Shown one piece after another: positions 51,310 through 60,890 of a DNA stretch of 64,000 bases. Position 1 is the stretch's first letter, and each line of letters opens with the position of its first letter. Both the position numbers and the translations under genes were made by a program. Source of the DNA: Streptomyces sp. NBC_01237 (GTDB lineage Bacteria > Actinomycetota > Actinomycetes > Streptomycetales > Streptomycetaceae); the NCBI RefSeq assembly GCF_035917275.1, contig NZ_CP108508.1, positions 806,001-870,000 on the forward strand. The letters are read 5' to 3'. Under the pieces are notes generated by a model. The model had not been told where the DNA came from, did not search any database, and saw only the letters and a program-made list of their open reading frames with translations.

Positions 51310-52371
51310 TCAGGTGGTTCTGCGACTGCGCGCCAGATAGCGCTGGGCCACGACGACAACGATAAGGAAGCCCCCGCTGACCACCGACTGGTACGAGGAG
51401 TTGAGCGAGCCGATCTGGTTGATGAGGTTCTGGATGACGGCGAGCAGCAGAACACCCCAGAGCGTGCCGCTGATCGAACCGGCGCCGCCGACGAGCAGCG
51501 TTCCGCCGATGACGACGGCGGAGATCGCGTCCAGCTCCATGCCCACGCCGACGATGGTCACGCCGGAGGACAGCCTGGCCGCGTTGAGTGCCCCGGCCAG
51601 TCCGGCCAGCAGCCCGCTCAGCGTGTAGACGAGGATCTTCGTACGGGCGACGGGGAGTCCCATCAGGGTGGCGGCGTCGCCGCTGCCTCCGACGGCGAAC
51701 AGGGTCTGCCCGAACGAGGTGCGCTGGAGCAGCAGGCCGCCCGCCCCGAACAGCACCAGGGCGATCAGGATCGGGTACCCGAAGCCCTGGACGCTGCCCT
51801 GTCCCAGTTCGGCGAAGGCGGACCCCTTGGGCACCAGATACGTGGTGGCGCCCTCGTCGGTGAGGGCGAGGAGGATGCCCCGGGCCGCGAGCAGGGTGGC
51901 GAGGGTGACGATGAAGGGTGCCATTCCCGCCCGCGCGATCAGGAAGCCGTTGAGCAGTCCGATCGCGCCGCACGCCACGAGGGGCACCAGGAGTGCGGGC
52001 AGGAGGCCCCATTGCGAGGCCCAGGCGGCCAGGACTCCGCCGAGGGCGAAGACGGAGCCGACCGACAGGTCGATGCCGCCGGTGATGATGACCAGCGTCA
52101 TGCCGAGTGCGACGACGGCGAGGAAGGACGCCTGCACCGTCACGCCGCGGGCGTTGTCCAGGGAGGCGAACGTCGGATAGACGAACGAGGCGATGACGAC
52201 GACGGTCAGCAGGACCGCGAGGACGCCCTGCCGCTGGACGAGTTCGGCGATGCGCTGCCGGGGTGCCGGTTCGGGGCCGGCGAGGGGGCGGGGCGCGCCG
52301 CCGTGTCCGGCCGTGGGTGTCTTCCGCGGTGCCGGGGTCTGGGCCGCGGGGGCGGGGGTGGTTTCGTTCAT
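51310..52371 (-). CDS. Sugar ABC transporter permease 2 (RbsC family, YtfT/YjfF-like)
   Basis: A 353-residue permease with about ten helices. The cytoplasmic and substrate-proximal motifs ALGMTLVIITGGIDLSVGS near residue 90 and NGFLIARAGMAPFIVTLATL near 150 are diagnostic of the ribose/galactose class. The amino-terminal 45 residues are Pro/Ala-rich. ATG 52371 overlaps the previous permease stop. Two different permeases with one ATPase mirrors E. coli YtfQRT-YjfF. Confidence 0.9.
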   Translation of the reverse strand: MNETTPAPAAQTPAPRKTPTAGHGGAPRPLAGPEPAPRQRIAELVQRQGVLAVLLTVVVIASFVYPTFASLDNARGVTVQASFLAVVALGMTLVIITGGIDLSVGSVFALGGVLAAWASQWGLLPALLVPLVACGAIGLLNGFLIARAGMAPFIVTLATLLAARGILLALTDEGATTYLVPKGSAFAELGQGSVQGFGYPILIALVLFGAGGLLLQRTSFGQTLFAVGGSGDAATLMGLPVARTKILVYTLSGLLAGLAGALNAARLSSGVTIVGVGMELDAISAVVIGGTLLVGGAGSISGTLWGVLLLAVIQNLINQIGSLNSSYQSVVSGGFLIVVVVAQRYLARSRRTT

Positions 52372-53351
52372 CGGGACCGACGCTCCCGGGCGACGTAGAC
52401 GGCGGCGATGATGATGGCCGCCTGGGCGATCTGTGCGGTGGAGTCGGGCAGGTCGTGCTTGACGAGCGTGGCGCGCAGCAGCTGCATCAGCAGGGCGCCC
52501 GCCACGGTGCCGAGCACCCGGATGGAGCCACCGCCGAGCGGTGTGCCGCCGACCACGACGGCGGTGATGGCGGACAGTTCCATCAGGGTGCCCAGCGAGG
52601 ACGGGTCGCTGGCGGTGAGCCTCGCGGTGGCGAGGATGCCGGCCAGCGCGGCCAGCACTCCGCAGAGCACGTACACGCCGATGAGTACACGGGTGACGGG
52701 CAGTCCGGCCAGGGTGGCCGCCGAGCGGTTGCCGCCGATGGCGACGAGCCGTCGGCCGAAGGTGGTGCGGTGGACCAGGAACGCGACGGCTACGGCGAGC
52801 GCGCCCGCGATCAGCACGACCAGCGGGATGCCGAGGAACGAACCGGTTCCCAGGGCGAGCAGGTCCGGGTTGACGATCTGCTTGAGCCGGCCGTCGGCCA
52901 GGACCAGGGCCAGGCCCCGGCCGCCGACGAACAGCGCGAGTGTGGCGACGATGGGCTGGAGCCCGACGAGGGAGACCAGGCTTCCGTTGATCACGCCGAC
53001 GACCGCGCCCGCCAGCATCGCGACGACGAGCGCGGGCACGAGCCCGTATCCGAGGTAGAGCGGCAGGAGCGCCGTGGCCAGGGCCATGGTGGAGCCGACG
53101 GACAGGTCGATGCCCTCGGTGCCGATGACCAGGGCCATGCCCAGGGCGACGATCACGATGGGAGCGACCTGGACGAGCTGGGTACGCAGGTTGTCGGCGG
53201 TCATGAAGTGTTCGGTGAACAGGGCGTTGAAGAGCAGCACCACGACGACGGCCGCGTACACGCCGTACTCCTGGTACCAGGCGGGGTCGCGCAGCCGCGC
53301 CAGTGGGTTCGCGGGTTCCGTGGGCGGGGAGAGCGTGGCGGGGGTGGTCAT
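52368..53351 (-). CDS. Sugar ABC transporter permease 1 (RbsC family, YtfT/YjfF-like)
   Basis: A 327-residue permease: ALGMALVIGTEGIDLSVGS near residue 75 and NGSLVSLVGLQPIVATLALF near 125. Divergent from permease 2, so the pair is expected to form a heterodimer. The start overlaps the ATPase stop by four bases (ATGA). Confidence 0.9.
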   Translation of the reverse strand: MTTPATLSPPTEPANPLARLRDPAWYQEYGVYAAVVVVLLFNALFTEHFMTADNLRTQLVQVAPIVIVALGMALVIGTEGIDLSVGSTMALATALLPLYLGYGLVPALVVAMLAGAVVGVINGSLVSLVGLQPIVATLALFVGGRGLALVLADGRLKQIVNPDLLALGTGSFLGIPLVVLIAGALAVAVAFLVHRTTFGRRLVAIGGNRSAATLAGLPVTRVLIGVYVLCGVLAALAGILATARLTASDPSSLGTLMELSAITAVVVGGTPLGGGSIRVLGTVAGALLMQLLRATLVKHDLPDSTAQIAQAAIIIAAVYVARERRSR

Positions 53352-55048
53352 CGGGGGTCCTCCTGAGCGGCCGGGGTCTTCCCTCGGGGCGGCTCCGGTG
53401 TGTGGTCGGCGAGTACGGCGAGCAGGCGGCTCTCCGCCACGTCGTCGCCCGCCAGTTCGCCCGCGACGGAGCCCCCGCGCAGCACGACGACGCGGTCGGC
53501 GCCCTCGACGAGTTCCTCGATGTCGGAGGAGATGAGCAGGACCGCCAGGCCCTCACGGGCCAGGTCGTCGATGAGGCTCTGGACCTCGGCCTTGGCGCCG
53601 ACATCGATGCCCCGGGTGGGTTCGTCCAGCAGCAGGACCTTGGGTTCCAGGCAGAGCCAGCGGGCCAGCAGCACCTTCTGCTGGTTGCCGCCGGACAGCT
53701 CACCGACCTTCTGCTCGGGGCTGGACGCCTTGATCCGCAGGCGCTTCATGAAGATGTCGACGATGCGGTCCTGTCTGGCCCGGGAGATGACACCGGCACG
53801 GGAGAGGCGGGGCATGGCCGCCAGCACGATGTTCTCGCGGACGGAGAGGCCGGGGACGATCCCGTCGGCCTTGCGGTCCTCGGGCAGCCGGCTGATGCCC
53901 GCCCGGATCGCGGCCGCCGGGGTGAGGCGGCTCAGCCGGAGGCCGTCGACGCTCACGTCTCCGGCGTCCAGGCCGAGGGCGCCGGACAGGGCCTTGGCCG
54001 TCTCGCTGCGACCGGAGCCGAGGAGCCCGCCGAGTCCGAGCACCTCGCCGGCGTACAAGGACAGTGATATGTCGTGGAGTTGGTGGCGGCTGGTGAGTCC
54101 CGTGGCGGTGAGCACGGGGGTACGGGCCGCGTCGTGTCCCTCGGCGGCGAAGCCGGTGACCCCGGAGCGTCGCACCTCGGCCATGTCGCGGCCGAGCATC
54201 ATCGACACCAGTTGCATCCGGTCCAGGTCCGCGAGGTCGCCCGTATGGATGTGGCGGCCGTCGCGGAGCACGGTGACGCGGTCGCAGACGCGGTACAGCT
54301 CGTCCATGCGATGGCTGACGTAGAGGACCGCGATGCCCTGGCCGCGCAGGTTCGCGATGACCCGGAAGAGCGTCTCCACCTCGCGCGGTTCGAGGGAGGA
54401 GGTGGGTTCGTCCATGATGACGACCTGGGCGCGGACGGAGACGGCACGGGCCAGCGCGACCATCTGCTGGGTGCCGATTCCCAGGGTGTGCAGGGGCCTT
54501 CGGGGATCGAGGCGGACGCCGAAGCCGTCGAGGAGTTCGGTCGTCTCGCGGTGCATCCGGGCGAAGTCGATGAGCCCGAGGCGGTTCTTGGGCTCGCGGC
54601 CGAGGAAGATGTTGCGTGCCACGCTCATCAGCGGGACGAGGTTCACCTCCTGGTAGATGGTGGAGATCCCGGCCTGCTGGGCCTCGGACGGCCGGGCGAA
54701 GCGGACCGGGGATCCGGCCATCCGCAGTTCGCCCCCGTCGGGCCGGTACGCCCCGGTCAGCACCTTGATGAGGGTGGATTTCCCGGCGCCGTTCTCACCG
54801 ACCAGCGCATGGGTCTCCCCGGCGCGCAGGGCGAAGGAGACGTCGTCGAGGGCGACGACCCCCGGGAACCGCTTGCTCACCGAGCGGGCCTCCAGCACGG
54901 TGCCGACCGGAAGTTCCGCGGTTCCGCCTGCTGTGGGGCCCGCAGTGGCCGTAGGGGCTCCGTCGGCTGCCGGGGCTTCGGCAGGGGCGGCCGCGACGGG
55001 CCCGGCGGGGGCCTGCGACGGCTCGGGTACTGCTTCGGGTGGTGCCAT
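53348..55048 (-). CDS. Sugar ABC transporter ATP-binding protein (duplicated, RbsA/YtfR type)
   Basis: A 566-residue double ABC ATPase. The first domain has Walker A GENGAGKST near residue 83 and IMDEPTSSLE; the second has a degenerate Walker A (GLLGSGRSE near 346), LSGGNQQKVLLARWL and LLLDEPTRGIDVGAKAE, the usual asymmetry of this class. About 45 Pro/Ala residues precede the first domain. ATG 55048 is nine bases after GGAAGG. Confidence 0.92.
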   Translation of the reverse strand: MAPPEAVPEPSQAPAGPVAAAPAEAPAADGAPTATAGPTAGGTAELPVGTVLEARSVSKRFPGVVALDDVSFALRAGETHALVGENGAGKSTLIKVLTGAYRPDGGELRMAGSPVRFARPSEAQQAGISTIYQEVNLVPLMSVARNIFLGREPKNRLGLIDFARMHRETTELLDGFGVRLDPRRPLHTLGIGTQQMVALARAVSVRAQVVIMDEPTSSLEPREVETLFRVIANLRGQGIAVLYVSHRMDELYRVCDRVTVLRDGRHIHTGDLADLDRMQLVSMMLGRDMAEVRRSGVTGFAAEGHDAARTPVLTATGLTSRHQLHDISLSLYAGEVLGLGGLLGSGRSETAKALSGALGLDAGDVSVDGLRLSRLTPAAAIRAGISRLPEDRKADGIVPGLSVRENIVLAAMPRLSRAGVISRARQDRIVDIFMKRLRIKASSPEQKVGELSGGNQQKVLLARWLCLEPKVLLLDEPTRGIDVGAKAEVQSLIDDLAREGLAVLLISSDIEELVEGADRVVVLRGGSVAGELAGDDVAESRLLAVLADHTPEPPRGKTPAAQEDPR

Positions 55049-55088
55049 CGAACCTGACCTTCCGGTGTTACGGGAATGTGGGCCCGAC

Positions 55089-55122
55089 GGCCGTCGTGGC
55101 ATCGGGCGGCGCCGCGACGGCC
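55089..55122 (-). terminator. Hairpin between binding-protein and ATPase genes
   Basis: Perfect eight-bp arms GGCCGTCG and CGACGGCC (55089-55096, 55115-55122) in the 94-base gap. Such structures often stabilise or partly terminate mRNA so that the binding protein is made in excess. Confidence 0.45.
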
Positions 55123-55142
55123 ATGAGCCGGGGGGAGGGGGG

Positions 55143-56228
55143 TCAGTACGCGCCGCCGAGGGAGGCCCCGGCGTTGGACTCGTCGTACGCGCGGTCGGTG
55201 ATGATCACGTTCTCCGGGATCTCCTCGCCGCCGTAGAACTTCTGCGCGGTCGCGAAGGCCAGCGGCCCGAAGCGCGGATTGGACTCGATGACGGCGTTGT
55301 ATTCGCCGTTGACCAGTGCCTGCACCGCGTTGCGGGTGCCGTCGACCGAGACGATCTTGACGTCCTTGCCCGGCTTCTTCCCGGCGGCCTTGAGCGCGGT
55401 GACGGCACCGAGGCCCATCTCGTCGTTCTCCGCGTAGACGGCGGTGATGTCGGGCTTGGACTGGATGAGCTGCTCCATGACCTGCTGACCCTTGTCCCGG
55501 GCGAACTCGCCGGTCTGCCGGGCGACGATCTCGATGCCCGGCGCCTCGGCCTTGATCCGGTCGACGAAGCCCTTGGTCCGGTCGGTGGTGACGTTGTTGC
55601 CGGAGGCACCGAGGAGGATGGCGACCTTGCCCTTGCCTCCGGTCGCCTTGATCATCGCGTCGGCGGCGCGCTTGCCCTGCTCGACGAAGTCGGAGCCGAG
55701 GAAGGCCACATAGTCCTTGCAGGCAGTGGAGTTGACCTTGCGGTCGACGGTGAGGACGGGCACCTTCTTGGCGGCGGCGGCCTTCAGGGCGGGTTCCAGG
55801 CCGTCCGAGTTCAGCGGGGCGACGATGAGGAACTGGGCGCCCTGCGACAGCATGTCCTGGATGTCACTGATCTGCTTGGAGAGCTGCGACTGCGCGTTGG
55901 TGGTGAGCAGTTTCCTGACGCCGACCTTCTTGGCCTCGTCCTTGATGGACTGGGTCTCGGCGATCCGGAACGGGTTGGCCTCCTTCTCCGACTGGGAGAA
56001 GCCGACCACCGCGTCCTTGAGGTCCAGCTTCGGCGCGCCGTAGGTCTGTAGCGAACAGCCCGAACCGGAGCTGCTTTCGGGGGACTCGGCCGCCTGGGCG
56101 CCCTGGCCGCTGTCGGAACCCGCGCTGCTCGTGGTCTCCGACTTGGCGCAGCCGGCGGCGGCCAGGGTGGCGGTGGCCGCGAGCAGGCAGGCCGCGGCGA
56201 GGGTACGGGATCGGCGCTGGATCATCAT
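55143..56228 (-). CDS. Sugar-binding lipoprotein, YtfQ-like (galactofuranose candidate)
   Basis: A 361-residue type I binding protein. A lipoprotein signal ends in ATLAAAGC near residue 25. VGFSQSEKEANPFRIAETQSI, LIVAPLNSDGLEPALK, VLTVDRKV, TGEFARDKGQQVMEQLIQ and VYAENDEMGLGAVTALK follow the pattern of E. coli YtfQ, which binds galactofuranose. ATG 56228 is ten bases after AAGGAG. First gene of the transport operon. Confidence 0.88.
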   Translation of the reverse strand: MMIQRRSRTLAAACLLAATATLAAAGCAKSETTSSAGSDSGQGAQAAESPESSSGSGCSLQTYGAPKLDLKDAVVGFSQSEKEANPFRIAETQSIKDEAKKVGVRKLLTTNAQSQLSKQISDIQDMLSQGAQFLIVAPLNSDGLEPALKAAAAKKVPVLTVDRKVNSTACKDYVAFLGSDFVEQGKRAADAMIKATGGKGKVAILLGASGNNVTTDRTKGFVDRIKAEAPGIEIVARQTGEFARDKGQQVMEQLIQSKPDITAVYAENDEMGLGAVTALKAAGKKPGKDVKIVSVDGTRNAVQALVNGEYNAVIESNPRFGPLAFATAQKFYGGEEIPENVIITDRAYDESNAGASLGGAY

Positions 56229-56409
56229 GCGCGGGACGCTCCTTGGCGGATTGACCGCACGCCGATCGGCGTGCGGTCGGAACAGGGACGATGACTGGAT
56301 GACGCGGCGGCCGCTCGACGGCCGAGGGGGACCGCATCGCTCACGCCCCCCTGTGCCGTCCTGCGTGAACGGCGGTCGAGGGGGCTTGCGCGGCCTGTCG
56401 GCGGCTCGG

Positions 56410-56425
56410 TTTACAACGTTATATA
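56410..56425. promoter_or_regulatory. Candidate LacI-type operator upstream of the sugar-uptake operon
   Basis: TTTACAACGTTATATA, with the central AACGTT typical of LacI-family sites, 182 bases upstream of the binding-protein start. Matches the site at 60137-60152 at 12 of 16 positions. Confidence 0.5.
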
Positions 56426-56687
56426 TGCGGTGCGGTACAGGCGGCAAGAGCGCGTTCGGAGGGTTTCCCTCCTGTGTCGACGCCCGGCTCCGGCAGCGAG
56501 CAGGTTGGCCAACTCCGGTCGTGCATAAGGGTTTTGCGCACGTCGATTCCGCGCCGGCACATCGGCGGGCTCGCGACCAGGGGGCTCGGTACGGAGGTCG
56601 GCGATGCGAAGGCTGCGACGCGGGTCGATCCGCCGGAGTGACCCGGCCGGTCGCATCGGAGGCCCACCGCACCGACGGCGGGCCGGC

Positions 56688-56718
56688 CGGGCGGCGATGA
56701 GCGCCGCGTCGCCGCCCG
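56688..56718 (-). terminator. Terminator of the GH2 gene
   Basis: Perfect ten-bp arms CGGGCGGCGA and TCGCCGCCCG (56688-56697, 56709-56718) with an 11-base loop, 20 bases past the GH2 stop on the minus strand. Confidence 0.65.
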
Positions 56719-56738
56719 ACCGGCCCCTCCGCGGACGC

Positions 56739-59700
56739 CTACGGCCGTTCGCCGCTGTGGAGTGCGCTCACCTCGTCGTCGGTGAGCGCCCTGTCGTACA
56801 CCCTCACCTGGTCGATGGAACCGTCGAAGAAGTCACCGTTGCTACCACCCCACTTGGCGCGGCCCACGGAGAGCGGCCCGGTGCTGACGTCGGCCGGACC
56901 CGCCGCGGCGGTCGCCACCGGCTTCCCGTCGACGTACAGCTTCAGCTCGTCACCGTCGCGTACGCCGACGAGGTGGTACCACGTGCCCGTCCGCGGCTTC
57001 ATCTCCAGCCGCGCGCGGTGGCCGCCCGGGGTGCTGAAGGCGAACGCGCCCTGTCCGTACTGGAGATAGAACGGATTCTCCTGGCGCCGGCCGTCCTGAC
57101 TGACCACCGTGGCGTAGTTGCCCGGGAGCGAGTCCAGCGACGCCCAGGCCGACACCGAGTAGGCCCCGGTGGTGTCGACCACCGGGCCGCGGGTCTCGGC
57201 GTACTGTCCGGCGCCGTCGAACCCGAGGGCGGAGCCCTTCACGCCCGGCGTCCAGGAGGCACCCGCGACGAGTCCCAGGGGCGCCCTGTTGGGGCCGCTG
57301 TCGGCGGCGGTCGTGCCCCTGCCCTCGTCCAACGACCACGCGGCACCGCCCTTCAGCGCGTCGCGGTCACCGGCCGCCGCGCCCGCCGCGATGACCTGCC
57401 GGTTGATCCGGCGGACCTCGACGGGGTCGACCTTGATCTCCCTGCGGTCGTATGTCCAGAGGCCGTTGAGTTCGTTCTCCAGGTCGCTGACCTGGGTGTA
57501 CACGGAGCCGGACAGTTCGGCGCCGGCGGCCGCGAGGTAGTACGTACGGGTGTTGTCGACGTACTTCGCGGTAAGCGCGGCCTTGTCCGCGACCCCGCTG
57601 TAGATGGCGGCGGGAGCGCCCGGCCACATGTGCCCTGGGGTACGGAGCGTGAATCCGCCGTGCTCGCCGTCCATCGCGGCCCGGTGGTCGGGGAACGGCG
57701 CGTCGTTGTTCACGTAGTCGTGGTGGTCGATGATGTCGCCCTTGCCGGAATCACCCTTCGAGGAACAGCAGTTGACCCCGCTGTGGGCGTTGACGACACG
57801 GGACGGGTCATCGGCCCCGACCGCTTCGGCGATCTTTCCGGTCTCGGTGCGGTCCCACTCGCCCCAGCCCTCGTTGAAGACGATCCAGCCGCCGATCGAG
57901 GGCGAGTTGTGCAGCTGCTTCATCATCTCCCGACCCTGGGAGAGGAAGGCCCGCCTGCCCTGGTCGCCGCTGATGTCGCCGGAGACGAAGTCCTGCCACA
58001 CGAGCAGACCGAGCCGGTCGGCGTGGTAGTACCACCGGGGCGACTCCACCTTGATGTGCTTGCGCACCGCGTTGAATCCGAGGTCCTTCTGAGCCTTGAG
58101 GTCGAAGGTGAGCGCCGCGTCGCTGGGCTGGGTGTAGAGGCCGTCGGGCCAGAATCCCTGGTCCAGCATGGCGAGGGAGAAGAAGGGCTTTCCGTTGAGC
58201 ACGAGCTTCTGGTAACCGCCCACCGTGTCGATCTTCAGGGAACGCATCCCGAAGTAGCTCTCGACGGTGTCCGTGGACCGGCCGTCGGTCAGGGTCACAT
58301 CGAGGCCGTACAGGTACGGGTCGTCCGGCGACCAGAGGTGCGGGTTCCGCACCGGCAGGGTCAGCGCGCGGTTGGCCGGTCCGGTGACCGTGCCGACGGT
58401 CCTGCCCCCGCGGTCGCGGGCGACGGCCTTGACGCGGGCCCCGGCCGAGGCGTCGGCGGAGTTGACGGTCAGCGCGAGCGTGCCGCTGCCGATGTCCGGG
58501 GTGGTCGTCAGCGTGTCCACGGAGGCGGGGGCGACCGGTTCCATCCACACGGTCTGCCAGATGCCGGAGGAGGGGGTGTAGACGATGCCGCCGGGGTTCG
58601 TGGACTGCTTGCCCTTGGGCTGGTCGGGTCCGGTCACATCGGTGACCGCCACCACGATCTCCTGCGGGCCGCGGCCCTTCAGCGCGTCGGTGATGTCGGC
58701 GCTGAATCCGGTGTAGCCGCCGGTGTGTTCGGTGACCTTCGTCCCGTTGACCCAGACCGTGGCCCGGTAGTCGACGGCGTCGAAGTTGAGCTTCAGCCGC
58801 TGGGCCCCACGGCCGCCGACGGACCAGTTCTTCGGCACCGTGACGAGCCTGCGGTAGAACATGTGGTCCTCGTGGCGTTCGAGGCCCGACAGCTGGGACT
58901 CCACGGGGAACGGCACGGTGATGCGCTCGGCGAGCCTCTTGCCGAAGACGGGCCGCTCGCCCTCGGTGGCGCCGGCGAACTCCCAGGGGCCGTTGAGGTT
59001 CTGCCACTTGGCCCGCACCTGCTGCGGCCGGGGGTACTCGGGCAGCGGGTGCTGCCGGTCGAGCTTGTCTCCCCACGAGGTGGTCAGCCGGTGCGTGGAG
59101 AGGTTTTTGGCCGTGCGGCTGATCTCCGGGACGGTCTCGTCGCCCGACCGGAGACCGCCCTCACCGTCGTACGCGAACCGGACCTGCTGGCCCTTCTGCA
59201 CGGGCCCGGCGAGCGTGACGATGAGCGCCTTCGGGTTGTCCGAGGCCCTGACGACCGACTTCACCGGCATCGGGGAGGTGTCGGTCTCGATCCTGAGGTG
59301 GTCCTTGACGCCCGCGACGCCGCTGACCCGGCCCTCGAAGGTGGCCTGGATCCGGGTGCCGTCCTCGGCGACACCCAGGCCCACCGGGTAGACCTCGAAG
59401 CCGGCGGGCGGGGTGAAGGCGGACTCGGGCACGATCTGCTTCTTGAGCTTCTCGCTCGACCAGCGCAGGAACATGTTGGCGCCGCCGGTGTCCTGGAACA
59501 TCTCCAGCCGGAACTCGTGCGGCTCCCCGGCGGTCAACGCGACGGGCTCGCTGGTCTGTTCGTTGTCCCAGTCCGGCTGCCAGTGGTCGATGACAACGTT
59601 GCCGTCGAGGAAAAGTCTGAACCCGTTGTCGCCGCTGGCTGCGAAGGTGTACTCGCCCGTTTCGGGCGCCTCCAGAAGGCCGGTCCAGCGGGCCGTGGTG

Positions 59701-60026
59701 TGTTCGGTCCTGCCGGTCGCGGACTCGAACGCACCGGTGAGTCCAGGGAAGTTGATCTCGGGATCCAGGACTGTCGCACCGAGCTCGGCGAAGTCGCGGG
59801 CACCGGGGGCGGACATGCTGAAGTACTCGCCCTTCAGCCCGTTCACCTCGATGGCCGGGTCGTCGTGGGCGAAGGCGGTCGCCGCGGCTCCGGCGGGCGC
59901 GGCGGCGGGCGTGGCAGGCGCGGCGGCAGCCGTCGGGACCAGCGTGGCACCGACGGGTATCAGCAGGGCCGCGGCACAGGCCAGCGCCCTGAACAGGGCT
60001 CGGGGGCGGGGGTGTTGTCGTCTCAA
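56739..60026 (-). CDS. Secreted GH2-family glycosidase with PA14 and LamG-like domains
   Basis: A 1095-residue exported enzyme. The signal peptide starts at TTG 60026 (seven bases after GAGGA) and reads RALACAAALLIPVGATLVPT. A PA14-type module spans about 50-175 (ARWTGLLEAPETGEYTF), then the GH2 sugar-binding, immunoglobulin and TIM-barrel domains; the acid/base glutamate is in FNEGWGEWDRT near 719 and the nucleophile probably the Glu of DGEHGG near 787. A LamG/concanavalin domain closes at about 900-1080. GH2 includes beta-galactosidases and Streptomyces beta-galactofuranosidases; the neighbouring uptake genes favour the latter. Confidence 0.88.
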   Translation of the reverse strand: MRRQHPRPRALFRALACAAALLIPVGATLVPTAAAAPATPAAAPAGAAATAFAHDDPAIEVNGLKGEYFSMSAPGARDFAELGATVLDPEINFPGLTGAFESATGRTEHTTARWTGLLEAPETGEYTFAASGDNGFRLFLDGNVVIDHWQPDWDNEQTSEPVALTAGEPHEFRLEMFQDTGGANMFLRWSSEKLKKQIVPESAFTPPAGFEVYPVGLGVAEDGTRIQATFEGRVSGVAGVKDHLRIETDTSPMPVKSVVRASDNPKALIVTLAGPVQKGQQVRFAYDGEGGLRSGDETVPEISRTAKNLSTHRLTTSWGDKLDRQHPLPEYPRPQQVRAKWQNLNGPWEFAGATEGERPVFGKRLAERITVPFPVESQLSGLERHEDHMFYRRLVTVPKNWSVGGRGAQRLKLNFDAVDYRATVWVNGTKVTEHTGGYTGFSADITDALKGRGPQEIVVAVTDVTGPDQPKGKQSTNPGGIVYTPSSGIWQTVWMEPVAPASVDTLTTTPDIGSGTLALTVNSADASAGARVKAVARDRGGRTVGTVTGPANRALTLPVRNPHLWSPDDPYLYGLDVTLTDGRSTDTVESYFGMRSLKIDTVGGYQKLVLNGKPFFSLAMLDQGFWPDGLYTQPSDAALTFDLKAQKDLGFNAVRKHIKVESPRWYYHADRLGLLVWQDFVSGDISGDQGRRAFLSQGREMMKQLHNSPSIGGWIVFNEGWGEWDRTETGKIAEAVGADDPSRVVNAHSGVNCCSSKGDSGKGDIIDHHDYVNNDAPFPDHRAAMDGEHGGFTLRTPGHMWPGAPAAIYSGVADKAALTAKYVDNTRTYYLAAAGAELSGSVYTQVSDLENELNGLWTYDRREIKVDPVEVRRINRQVIAAGAAAGDRDALKGGAAWSLDEGRGTTAADSGPNRAPLGLVAGASWTPGVKGSALGFDGAGQYAETRGPVVDTTGAYSVSAWASLDSLPGNYATVVSQDGRRQENPFYLQYGQGAFAFSTPGGHRARLEMKPRTGTWYHLVGVRDGDELKLYVDGKPVATAAAGPADVSTGPLSVGRAKWGGSNGDFFDGSIDQVRVYDRALTDDEVSALHSGERP

Positions 60027-60136
60027 GGCGTCGTCCTCGTCGAAGGAGCCGAAGTGCCTCGGACCTGTGAGGCACAGCACATGGTCGAACATTGAGCCAC
60101 ACCGCCAAACGCACCACAACGGTCGTGCACGCAAAA

Positions 60137-60152
60137 TTTCCAACGATAGAAA
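60137..60152. promoter_or_regulatory. Candidate LacI-type operator upstream of the GH2 gene
   Basis: TTTCCAACGATAGAAA contains the dyad TTTC-N8-GAAA and the AACG core, 111 bases upstream of the GH2 start. It resembles the site before the binding-protein gene, suggesting one regulator for both units. Confidence 0.5.
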
Positions 60153-60890
60153 TCTGACACGGCCGCGTCCCCCGGCCGCCCGGCCGGGGACACGGCCCGG
60201 AGCAGGCGGAACCCGTCCGCCCACCCGTCGCCGCGCGGTCCCGCGACCGGACAGCCCGGCGACCGGCCCGGTCGGGGCAGCGCGGGACGCACGCGGACGC
60301 GGAGACGCGAGCGCCGCCCTTCCGGCCTGTTACGCCCACACGTCCCGACGGTCCGGCCCCCGCGTTACCCGCAGTGGGAATTACCCATGGTCACCCTCCT
60401 ACGGAAAATCCCTCCGTCTGTGCACGACCCCTTCGCACAGAGATGAACCGGATCGGCACAGGAGGTGCAGTTTCCGCCGCCCCACACCGTCGACACGTCA
60501 TCCCTGAGCGCCTCAGGACTGTGCCCGTCAACTCCGAATCCCCCGCCGCACAACGAATGGTCACTGCGCGGTTTCTCCCGTTACCACTGTCGTACGGCAG
60601 ACAGAAGGCCGCTTCACCGCCCAGGTCAACAGAGCCGATCAGCGCGTAACCGCAGCCGCAGACACCGCGGTAGGAGGCCACGGACGAGGCGGCCGTCACG
60701 TACCGGGCATGGCCGCCAGTCACCCCACTGCGATTCCCGCCGACACCCCATAAGTGGCCGGTCGCCATAAGCGGCCGGTCGCCGAATTTTTCGACGCACC
60801 CTTGATTCTCTCGATCATTTCCTTGGACACCATCCCCGATTCGCCTTCCGCACTTCCCGAAAGGTGAGATTGAGCCCAGGGGGTTCAGGA
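60153..60890. other. Gene-free region of about 740 bases
   Basis: Between the GH2 promoter and the ArsR-like gene. Short frames on both strands (for example around 60391-60768) lack steady codon bias or a ribosome site. The only clear feature is the tandem repeat at 60750-60783. It may hold decayed sequence. Confidence 0.4.
60750..60783. repeat. 17-bp tandem direct repeat
   Basis: Two adjacent copies of ATAAG(T/C)GGCCGGTCGCC (60750-60766 and 60767-60783), one mismatch. No obvious function; could be a slippage duplication. Confidence 0.7.

Noticed and set aside
56604..60095. Long open frame on the plus strand across the GH2 gene
   Set aside because: Mirror of the GH2 reading frame; no recognisable domain, and the minus strand has signal peptide, PA14, GH2 and LamG features.
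60374..60768. Small ORFs on both strands in the 60.2-60.9 kb gap
   Set aside because: No ribosome site, no steady codon bias and no recognisable motif in either frame.
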